Assembly: GCA_036365455.1 (NCBI GenBank)
Contig: JAWQUS010000022.1
Location: forward strand, 7,254,001 to 7,318,000
Direction: 5' to 3'
DNA length: 64,000 nucleotides
DNA from: Macrosoma leucophasiata
Lineage: Eukaryota; Arthropoda; Insecta; Lepidoptera; Hedylidae
The first letter of the stretch is position 1. The number at the start of each line of letters is the position of its first letter. Below, one piece after another: positions 19,601 through 31,600 of this stretch. A model generated the notes under the pieces. The model had not been told where the DNA came from, did no database searches, and saw only the letters and a program-made list of their open reading frames with translations. A program made the position numbers and the translations under genes.

Positions 19601-22600
19601 GCATATTGCCAGTGTCAAGTAAAACAATATTTCGTATTCGTAATAAGCAGCGTTAAAGTCAGAATCAGTCAGTTAATTTATCAGTCCGCCAGTCAGCGTC
19701 ACAGTCAGTAAATCGAATAAAGCGATGGCTACTTTACCAGAACATTTACAATGAAGTTTTATAAGCAACCCGAAAGGACGTGTTTTCGCACTATTATTCT
19801 ATTACACTATACACGGGCACTTTAATAAGCCTTTATCAAACAAAACGCCACCAAATTTATTTAACAATTTATTTTTATATGAATAACAGCGATGCCATAA
19901 TAACTTTAAAAAAGGTATAAGAAACAATATGGCCGCCACGAGCTGTCAAAATCAACCCGTCCTTATTTGGAAAAGCCTTTATATAATTGTTTTTTATATT
20001 ATTTCGCATTAACACATGCTTGTGAAATATATTTTATTTTTAAAGAAAAATGGAAAGAAAAATTTGACTTCAGGCGAGACTCGAACTCGCGGCCTACTGG
20101 GAATCTAGTCCAGCCGCTCTTCCAATTGAGCTACTGAAGCCCTGCCCGATTTGTCAAATCTTTCCTTCACATCTATTGCATTGTTTTATGGTAGCAGCAG
20201 CGCCATCTATTACCAACTATGCTAGTTAGGCAACCGATATAATAGACTTTTCAGTTTATTGAATATCGTAAAGAAGTCGCTTTTACCCTTAATAATTGTT
20301 TTTTATATTATTTCGCATTAACACATGCTTGTGAAAGCTTCTCAGCTTCGGGCAGGACTTCAGTAGCTCAATTGGAAGAACGGCTGGACTAGATTCCCAG
20401 TAGGCCGCGAGTTCGAGTCTCGCCTGAAGTCAAATTTTTCTTTCCATTTTTCCTTTATATTATACTTACTCTTATCAGAAGGATTCCTGTTACTAGATAT
20501 CGTATATATCTTTCTCTCTTTCTCGCCGGCTTCGTACCGTTTCGCTGTATGTCTAGCTGCTACTATTGTAGCATTATTGACGTAGTCTACCGGAATGAAG
20601 TCTGTTGCAACGTTTTGGTCAAAATGAAAAACGTGTATCAGACCTAGACCGGCTCCCAAGAACAACTGCAATTAAATTAAGTTTATATAAAGAAAGATTT
20701 GAGAAGTGGAAACTTTTCTGCATCATTGTGATTCAAAAGTCAACGAAACGAAAAAGCAACAGTAAAAGAGACAGACACAAAAAATTCATAAGATTAACGT
20801 GGGAGAGTGGGTAGGTAGTGGGTTGGCCACTAACCCGTATCTCCTCCACCAACCCGCATTGGAGCAGCGTGGTGGAGTAAGCTCCAGGCCCCAAAAAGGA
20901 GAGAGACTCGTGCCCAGCAGTGGGACGTATAATGGGTTGCCATTATTTATATTATAAACAGTGTTTGTGTCCGCATGCGAATTACAAAGCTTGAGTTTTT
21001 AAGGATTTCACTTTTACCACGTCTGAATTTTACACATGTTTTTTATGGACTTACGTAAGAGGCTTGTCTCAAAGAGCCCCTAGACCTACGTCATTTTATA
21101 AATAATAATAATAATGGCAACCCATTATACGTCCCACTGCTGGGCACGAGTCTCTCCCCTTTTTGGGGGGAGGCCTGGAGCTTACTCCACCACGCTGCTC
21201 CAATGCGGATTGGTGGAGGTGGGTGGGTTAGTGGCCAACCCGGTGTCGGATGTTTTCAAACCGCCCATAAGGCCTCCGACAAGGTTTAACGACTGCTATC
21301 TATCGATAGCAACCGGGACCGACGGCTTAACGTGCCCTCCGAAGCACGGAAACGCGCATTTAATTTGCCACTAGCGGTCACCCATCACACTACCCGACCG
21401 CGCCCGTTGTGCTTAACCGAGCAGATCGCTTACGATCTACACCAGCCGCTGGGCCATGCGCGCTTCACGTCATTTTAGCAAAGCTGAAATTTTTGACAAC
21501 TCCCTCACGCTTGCTTTCACAACTTTATCGCGTCTGGGAGAATGATTGACCCATCGGATTTGTCTGGCAAATGGCCGAATACTCAAATGCCACTTAATTT
21601 TGAGTTACCCTCAAGTATAAGCTATCTCTGTCGTTTGCACGTGAAACAAAAGACTTTTAAGTCGCACTTAGATTTTAGTGACGTTTACGTATTTGTCTGA
21701 AAGAGTTTTGAAATAGTATCCTAATTAATATGTGTAAAATTTAGGCTTGCTAAGTATTAACTAATGTAGTTAACTTAATTTTTTTTACCTTTACGATATG
21801 ACGTCGGGCGGAAGAATTGGCCACGGAAAGGGTCCGGCAATAATCAATATTCTTCTTAATAATTCTTAAAACATTAAAATACAAGCTTTTTTACTTTAAG
21901 AGAAAGGTTTTTTAAGTACCTTTAGTTCGCACGATCTTTGAAAAGGCCGCGTTTTCAAATTATGGGTAAATACGCAAACCGTCTTAACTACATTTATTAT
22001 TAGAGTAATAGTCCTCAAACTTTCAGATTTGCTAAAAGGACGTAAGTCTGAGAGCTCTGGGATATTGGACCATAATTGTATGATTGTATTTTCTTAGGTT
22101 TTCGCGAGCTACACTCATTGAAATAAAACTAAGAAGATGGTTGGCGACTGTCACCAACATGGGATCCAATACTCAGTAGAATGAAAGCCCAAACGCAAAT
22201 CTTAAGACCTCAAGACACAATTAGTAACTTTTGTGTTAATCCTAAACGCTACGCAAGACGTTTGCGAAATAGATGGAGGTAGCTGCACATAATATTTTTT
22301 CAAACTGCTGTCATACATATGTGTCCCCTCAGTCTGCCCAAAACTACGGAAGCTGAAAAGCGACGGAAACGTCGGGTTCGATTTAAAAAAAAACATTTTA
22401 GTTTAATATACGCGAGATAAATCCGAAAATTAGTTTTATTTCAATGTATGCTTGTACTTAAATCGAGCCTAGCAAAATACTAACATGAGAATTAACTTAA
22501 ACATGTTAAGTGCAGAATAAGTGCAGTGTAAGTTACAACAGACATAACTTACCCCTGATATACTGAAAATGGCGTTTTCATCGAGCCAACCAGGTCCTGG

Positions 22601-25600
22601 TTCGTGACTAGAAGCAAGTACTGTAATAAACATATTAGTCAATTATATAAGTATTTTCACGCCAGGTCCCTAACGGGGTAGGCAGAGAGTGTAGAGCGCC
22701 AGATATCCCGGTCCTGACATACCTCTCGTGCCTCGTCTACCTTTATCATTCTCTTCATACATGACAATACATGTACGCCGATTCCTAAGACTTTTGACCC
22801 TACCATCCTACCATCAGACAGAACTCAACCTATTTGGTCATGGTAGGTCAGTCTTGATCTTCCTGGGCCTCTGCAACCATCCACATTCGCATTGTATACC
22901 TATCTGTTTAGTCATTCGCTCATTCGACATTTTTTCCATATGCCCGAACCATCGAAGCATGCCTTTTTTCATTTTTACACCGATACTATCATTCACACAA
23001 AGCCTCTATCTTACATCTTCATTACGAACGCGATCGGTGAGTGATACACAAAGATCTCATCTCGACCGCGTTCAACTTACTTTCATGCTCTTTCTTGCAT
23101 ACCCAGCTCTCGCTTCCATATAAAAGCGTTGGAGTAAGTACAGCATTATGTACGGCTAGTCGAGCCCGCTGGCTGAGATGTTTAGATTCTAGCAGCTTAT
23201 CCAACGCTCCATTCACGCAATTCCCAGCAAGCACTCTTCTTTCTATGTCAGTTGTGTACCTACCATCCTTGCTAAAAGCACATCCAAGATTTACAATTTC
23301 ATCCACCTGTTTTATCACTGCATCTACTACTACCCTTGCATTTGTTCTCTGTTCATCTCTTTCAAATACTACTTTAGTTTTGTTCACATTCAATTGTAAC
23401 CCTTTCTCCATACAATCCTCTTTCATGACTGTGACTAGTGCTTGTATCCCAGATGGTGTAGAGCTAACCATTACTGCATCATCTGCGTAAATCAGACAGT
23501 TCACCACTAAGTCACCCATACGCACTCACACATCCATCAACTTCATTTAATCAATTACTCCACCAGTAATATTGTTGGGCTTGATTTAGAGAAGCTGCCT
23601 GCAAGAGGTGATGCACTAATTTATCTATTAATTACTCACACTAGAATTAGAATTGAAGGATGTGAAGTAACACAAATGCCAACTTAAGGAAATGTAATGT
23701 CAAGTAGACATATTTTTGAATTGATAAAAAGCTTTAATATATACCAACAGCAGGTCGAACCACACAGATGGGCAAATCTCCTGACATAGAACGTATGATT
23801 TCTTCTGCCATACATTTAGTAAAAGTGTATGAGTTTGGCCATTCCTTTTTGAATCTGGAACGTAAAAAAGTGTATTAAATTAATGTTTTCTTGACAATCC
23901 TTAAACGGCCTTCATACCACCCTAAAATCAGAGGCGATATCGGGACGGTTGTAGTGGGAATGATCGTCCCTGAATCGTGAGCTCGCTCAATTTGCCTCTG
24001 ATAACGATCTAAGGTTCTCCTTACCACTGTCCCGATATCGCCCCTAATTTTAGGGTCGTGGTCATGTGCAGCCGTTCTTAATGAAAGACTAAGATGAACT
24101 TCGTATTCGTGTCGATGTGCAATATTTCTTGTTATATATAGGTACACGGCACCCTTGAAACGACCCACTGCTGGGCACGAGTCTCTCCTCTTTTTGGGGG
24201 GGATGCTTGGCGCTTACTCCACCACGCTGCTCCATTGCGGGTTGGTACACGTTACCTCTATCGAATTACCATCATTTCTAACGCTTTCGCGATGATGAGC
24301 ATTTTTAAATTATTTGAAAACAAAAATCTTAAATCGATAGTAGGTATTATTGAAGGCAAATTATTCTGCCGCAAGAAAACTACCTTTAAAATTTTACCCT
24401 GTACACCTACAGATAACACCTAACCGACCCCATGATCAAACCCAGGACCCAAATGTGTTCTGCAACTATACTACAAGCAGTTTACTTACATTTCCATGAT
24501 ACCATCAAGAGTTCCCTGGTCTACTGTCTCAGCGAACCGTATCATTGCGTCTACTGGTACAGGACAATCGTAGAACTGTTCCAGTACACCTGTACTGAGG
24601 CGGCTGTTCGTGGCTTGAGAATATGCTGTTGATATGTACACCATACATCTGGAAAGACGTTATTATCAGAATCAGATTATTTTCTTCTATTGCATCTACT
24701 TGGAATTCGGAACAAATACGACGCGACTTCACACAAACTCTCATCGTCTATTTAAACACTATATGCCTGGCCTATTCCCAAAGAAAATAAAAACGATACT
24801 AAAAATTTTAAAAGATAAGTGTTATAAAGTTACTTCGCTCGGGGGCAGATTTGCCCGGGGAATAAGGAGCTCTTCAAGCCCTTGATCCACCATCCCAGGG
24901 AAACACGCCCCCGACGTCTTGAAGATATGCCCGGGGAACGAGGAGCTCCTCAAGCCCCGATCCACCATCCCACGGAGGTGATAAAACCCAGTCCAGTCCC
25001 AACCGGGAGAGAGCGCTTACCAAGGATGGCGCAGTGGGATGTAAAGGGCACAAGTGTGCATTTTACCTACCTGAGCTGTTTGCAAGCCTTAGCTAAACTC
25101 AGGACCTCCCGTGTTCCTCTCACATTGATCAGCGTCGCCAGCTTCAGGGGCAACTCGAAATGTGTCGTAGAGGCTGCATGGAATATGTAATTGACCTGCA
25201 AATTATAATAATTAGGTGGAAATTAGAAGAAATAGTTACGTGGAAGAACGGATGGAAATGTTCCTAAGACGACCTTATGTTGTAGACCAGAGGTTCCCAA
25301 ACTATTTTTTCTTGTAGACCCCTTTCAATTTTTTTCTGGTTTCCGTGGACCCCCTCCTTGCTACATTTATATCACATTCCCATATTTCCAAATTTTATTC
25401 ACGCCTACGTAGACCCCCATTGACTCCCATGGACCCCAGGGGGTCTATATGGACCACTTTGGGAATCACTGTTGTAGACGCTACATGCACGTTTATTCAT
25501 CAATTCAGCCGAAAGACGTCCTGGACAAGCGCCTTCTTCAACGATGTCTACAACAGGGGTGGGCGTCATGTTGGGGAGATTATACCATAAGATGGCCCCC

Positions 25601-28600
25601 CACAAAATCGACCAACTACCTGGTGAAGATCGCGGACAATCAAATAAAACCATGAAAAATTAAATTATTTAGGGTACCTCGCCTATATGTAACGCGCTGA
25701 TAATTTTTTATATTCGTTTTCTATATAGTGTCGGATATCGTTGAATAGGTCTTGCAAAAATTTTATGGGTGTGCTAACATCATTTTTCGGTTTAATTAAC
25801 TGTTCGTGACTTATTAAGCTTTATTGGGCTAATTTTTGCTAGAGTCAAGTGTCCCCCCCCCTCAAGCAACTAAATGGTTGTTGTAAGAAATTCAAACGTT
25901 ACGGCAATAGTAGCCACATATAACGAAATTAAAAGGAAAACTATCACACTTAAGTTGGCTTTACTAGTTTGCGAGTAGTAGTCGACCAAATGTATTTTAC
26001 TCGAAAATTTTGAACAAGTCCGTAGAAAATATTTATTTATATTTATTCATTACATTATTCAATCTTAAAAACTACGGGACCCTACACTGAGCGTGGCCCA
26101 ACACGCATTTCACCGATTTTTTTGGTTGACAGACTGTACCAGCGGAAGAATTGTCTTCCAGTAGAAGAAAATTATTTTACTAGTGGGCGGTGGGTTCTCG
26201 ACGCCATCAATAAAACAGATTTCTATATTTCAAATCTTACCTCATTTGTAATAACAGTCCAATCCTTTTCTGATATACCAATCCCCAAATCTGCAACGTC
26301 TCCTTCTATCGGCACTATTTTGTCATCGCTGTTGCCATCGCCGAATTTCGGTTGTCCTTTTCGAAGGCTATCGAAAACCTAAAATTAATACAATCCAACT
26401 TAACTTACTTTGAAGCGCGCATGGCCCGGCAGCTGGTGTAGATTGTAAACGATCTACTCGGTTAAGCACTACGGGCGCGGTCGGGTAGTGTGATGGGTGA
26501 CCGCTAGTGGCAAATTAAATGCGCGTTTCCGTTGGGGGGCACGTTAAGCCGTCGGTCCCGGTTGCTATCGATAGATAGCAGTCGTTAAACCTTGTCGGAG
26601 GCCTTATGGGCGGTTTGAAAACATCCGACAGCAGGTTGGTCACCAACCCACCCACCTCCACCAATCTGCATTGGAGCAGCGTGGTGGAGTAAGCTTCAGG
26701 CCTCCCCCCAAAAAAAAGGGGAGAGACTCGTGCCCAGCAGAGGGACGTATAATGGGTTGCCATTATTATTATAACTTTACTGGTATTAGAGCTCCAGTGA
26801 CGGAGCTCGCGGGCGTAGACACCACCGCATTACTTAATATACTTGCCGCTAAATGGTAGTGTTCAGCACTATCGTGTTCCGGTCAGGTGGTAATGTACGG
26901 CCCTGTTATTTCCGGCACAGAGGCATAACACCTTGGGCTTTAGGTCAGGAGTGGCAACGGGTCTGCATTTTGAGCTATGGTTACTGTGTGGGTGTCTATA
27001 GGCTGCAGTCATCACTTAACTTCAATGTGAACTGCATGCTCGTTTGCCACTTTTATTACATAAAAATAATCCGACTCATTCCAAGATGAAGGCTATCGAT
27101 AATATGCTATGTATTTCTACTTGAGAAAAGTTGGAAGATGTGCTTTCTTTTACCAAATTTTGTTTTTTTTCGCTTTTAATTTGTTTTATTATGTAAAATT
27201 GTTATTGTTAAGACTCTTATTTATCTTTAACGTTGCTGAAGTATAGTCGTATATACTATTATTATGCAAACAAAAGGGCCCTAACGGAAGACCAGCGCCG
27301 GTCGTTTTTCATTTCGACCAGCACAATGCTGAGTTAGGTCCAGTTTGAAGCAATGCACAACTATGGATCATATTGATGTTTGTTTTATATTATTTCGCAT
27401 TAACACATGCTTGTGAAATATAACGTGGTCGCTCACTATGGGCCTCATAAGAAGGCTCAAGGTCACTAAGAGAGCAATGGAGAGAGCTATGCTTGGAGTT
27501 TCTCTGCGAGACCGAATCAGAAATGAGGAGATCCGCATGAGAACCAAAGTTACCGACATAGCTCACCGAATAGCGAGACTCAAGTGGCAGTGGGCAGGGC
27601 ACATAGCTCGACGAACTGACGGCCGTTGGGGCAGAGCAGTTCTCGAGTGGCGACCGCGTACCGGAAAGCGAAGCGTAGGCAGGCCTCTCACAAGATGGAC
27701 CGACGACCTGGTGAAGGTCGCGGGCATTCGCTGGATGAGGGCGGCCCAGGACCGTTCGTTGTGGCATTCTTTGGGGGAGGCCTTTGTTCAGCTGTGGACG
27801 TATTTTGGCTGAAATGATGATGATGATGATGTGAAATATATATTTTTTTATTTTTAAAGAAAAAATATATTTCACAAGCATGTGTTAATGCGAAATAATA
27901 TAAAACAATTATTAAGGGTAAAAGCGACTTCTTTACGATATTCAATAAACTGAAAAGTCTAATATATCGGTTGCCTAACTAGCATAGTTGGTAAGAGATG
28001 GCGCTGCTGCTACCATAAAGCAATGCAATAGATGTGAAGGAAAGATTTGACAAATCGGGCAGGGCTTCAGTAGCTCTATTGGAAGAGCGGCTGGACTAGA
28101 TTCCCTGTAGGTCGCGAGTTCGAGCCTCGCCTGGAGTCAAATTTTTCTTTCCATTTTTCTTTAAAAATAAAAAACATATTGATATTACATTGTAAATTTA
28201 TACCAACGATAGTGTGCAACATTGTTACAAATAAACGCTTTTTTATTTATTTATATTTATTTTATTTATAATGTACGCAGCTTAAATCAATGTGAAATGC
28301 TTATCACAAGCACCCAGACACGAAACAAATATATGTAGGCCATAAAAGGCTATTACACGACACGGTATTCAGGGTCCGGCAGAAAGGGTGGGCGTGGCCT
28401 CGCGCCAGTTTGCCGCTTATTACACTATCCCGTCGACAGCGCCCTAACTCCGCCGCCAAATGGTAGTGAGCATAGAGCAACACGGGCCACCGGTCGCGGC
28501 GGACCGGAGGGGAGTAGCCATAGCGTATATTACCAATGCAAAACAGTCTGTCATTTTTTGCGGGGGGAAATGCGTGCGACACACTCGCACACTACAAAAA

Positions 28601-31600
28601 TCGTCTATTACTACGAAACTCACACCTTGACTTAAACAAAATACAGAAACAATTTCACGCACACATTTAACTAGGCGATAGGTATAGGCCCATTTGGGCT
28701 TATACTTTGATAGAGGGGAAAGCCTGCGTATGGCTTACGCAGGCTTTATACTCCCCTCCGTTGTTGCTCTATGGTAGTGAGCAATATCGTGTTCCGGTTA
28801 GATGGTAAAATAAAGCCCGTAGTTACTATCGCTGAATCAAAATCTTAGGTCTCGGGGATGGCAACGCATTTGCATTTAGATCTCTGGCTTTTTATAGATG
28901 TCTATAGGCTGCAGTCATCACTTGACATCCATGTGAGCTGCATTCTTGTTTACTACCACTGTTACATAAAACCATTGCTTGTTAGTCTTGTTACTAGATA
29001 CTTAACTTATGTAACTTACTGGTGGTAGAGCTCCAGTGACGGAGCTCGCGGGCGTAGGCACCACCGCATTACCTAATTTACTTGCCGCTAAATGGTAGTG
29101 TTCAGCACTATCGTGTTCCGGTCAGGTGGTAATGTACGGCCCTGTAATTTCCGGCACAGAGGCATAACACCTTAGGCCTCAGGGGTGGTAACGCATCTGC
29201 ATTTTGGCCTTGGTCTTCATGTGGGTGTCTATAGGCTGCAGTCATCACTTAACATCAATGTGAACTGCATGCTTGTTTGCCACTTCAGTTACATAAAAAA
29301 AAAAAAAAATGTAAGCGCCTATTAATTTTAGAAGGCAATACACATTCGACCATTTTGTCCGTGCTGCGTGAAATATATTTTTTTTTATTTTCTTATATTA
29401 TTATGTATGATTTGTTCATATACCTATATAGCTATAGATAAATATGGAGACATAAACCTAAATACCTATTGTAGCGAGGTATTTGGCGACCCGGTTAGTC
29501 CAGCGGTGTGAGATGACCGTTTCATTCGAAGGGTCGCGGGTTCGATCCCCGCGCCGGGACAAGTATTTCTATGGCCTACCGATATTTGTTTCGGGTGTGG
29601 GTGTTTGTGTATGTGTTGTATGTGTACAACGGCAACCACGACACAGGTTTATACCTACTATGGGGCTGTGAGTGTAAGCGTATTTTATAATTATTTTCTT
29701 TTATTATTATCGCTATCCCTGTCTATGTGGTCCCACTTTCTCCTTGTAATGTGTGTTTAAATTAGAAGTAGTTGACTGTTTGCAGTGTCGCTTCCATATT
29801 TACCTTCAGTTTTATGGAACCAAAGCCTCCTATTTTTTTTTTATGTAATGGAAGTGGCAATCAAGCATGCAGTTCACATTGATGTTAAGTGATGACTGCA
29901 GCCTATAGACACCCACGCAAAGACCAAGGTCAAAATGCAGATGCGTTACTACCACTCCTGAGGTCTAAGGTGTTGCCTCTGTGCCGGAAATTACATATTA
30001 TTTTAATAATTAATTACAATAAATTTAATATGCGCATCACCTCTTGCACGTAGCCTCTCTAAATTAATCGGAACGACATTTATTCTATCTTTGAACAAAC
30101 CTTGATAAATAATAAAAAAAAATCAAAAAGAAGTTTTCAAAAGTTCAAAAGAGCATTGTCATGTATCCCGCGCCCCGCTGCCATGTTACGATATTTTGGC
30201 TACGGAAGTTGCATGGCATACCTATGCCAGCCTATGCTCAGAGTATATATCAAAAGATAGAGAAAAATATGTAGAATCATGAAAAAAAAAACAAAAAATA
30301 TTTCCCACAAAAAAACAAGAATAATTATATTCTTGTTCTTTTGTGGGAAATATTTATTTTACGTAATTTTTGTATGACAACAGTATGTCACCATATTGCT
30401 ACTATGATATTATTGTTTCTTAAATACTTTATACTTACGAAAATTAATTGAAGGCATAATAAAAGATTGTTCTATTATGCTTCTCTCAATATAGCGTACA
30501 AGGTGCGGGCCCAAGCTCCACCCACCTCCAGCAATCCGCATTGGAGCAGCGTGGTGGAGTAAGCTCCAGGCCTCCCCCCAAAAAAAGGGGAGAGAACCGT
30601 GCCCAGCAGTGGGACATATAATGGGTTGCCATTATTATTCGAAAGCTACATTATCCACGGGTAACATAGGCTATATTTTATTTTGGAAAAAATAAGGTTC
30701 CTTGTTCTATATTATTTCGCATTAACACATGCTTGTGAAATATATTTCGCTGCTGCTACCATAAAGCAATGCAATAAATGTGAAGGAAAGATTTGACAAA
30801 TCGGGCAGGACTTCAGTAGCTCAATTGGAAGAGCGGTTGGACTAGATTCCCAGTAGGCCGCGAGTTCGAGTCTCGCCTGAAGTCAAATTTTTCTTTCCAT
30901 TTTTCTTTAAATAAAATAAATAAGGTTCCGTAAGATATTTGGGTTTTTCAGACACAAGGTGTAAAAAATCAACCAGAAAAGTTACTTATTTTGCGTACGC
31001 TGCCCAAACTATAACAGATATCGAGGAAGACTTTGGGCTATATCTAAATATAATCATCACGCTAAGACAAATAGGAGAGGGTAGGCAACATTGAACCGCG
31101 CGAAGCCGGGGCGGGCCGCTACTTTCATATATAGAGGCAATACGAAATTTGCCGAGTCAGCTAGTAGAACAATACATTTATGTAGTTGTAGAGAGGCTGC
31201 CTATGAGGTGATGCGCGAAGTACAATAATAATAATAATAATAATGGCAACCCATTATACGTCCCACTGCTGGGCACGAGTCTCTCCCCTTTTTGGGAGGA
31301 GGCCTGGAGCTTACTCCACCATGCTGCTCCAATGCGGATTGGTGGAGGTGGGTGGGTTAGTGGCCAACCCCACTGTCGGATGTTTTCAAACCGCCCATAA
31401 GGCCTCCGACAAGGTTTAACGACTGCTATCTATCGATAGCAACCGGGACCGACGGCTTAACGTGCCCTCCGAAGCACGGAAACGCGCATTTAATTTGCCA
31501 CTAGCGGTCACCCATCACACTACCCGACCGCGCCCGTAGTGCTTAACCGAGCAGATCGTTTACGATCTACACCAGCCGCTGGGCCATGCGCGCTTCCGCT

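Noticed and set aside
20358..20434. Possible functional tRNA-Tyr gene
   Set aside because: A/B boxes and stems are good, but the anticodon loop is altered, the sequence recurs in many copies and is embedded in a mobile unit.
21360..21466. 5S rRNA gene
   Set aside because: Only the promoter-containing part resembles 5S; the rest is SINE body with TSD.
22728..23123. Plus-strand open frame of 131 codons
   Set aside because: It is antisense to the LINE-A RT copy; the minus-strand frame carries the recognisable RT motifs.
29484..29556. Possible tRNA gene in S4 head
   Set aside because: Anticodon arm does not fold well and the same head with the same body occurs at 11324, so it is a SINE.
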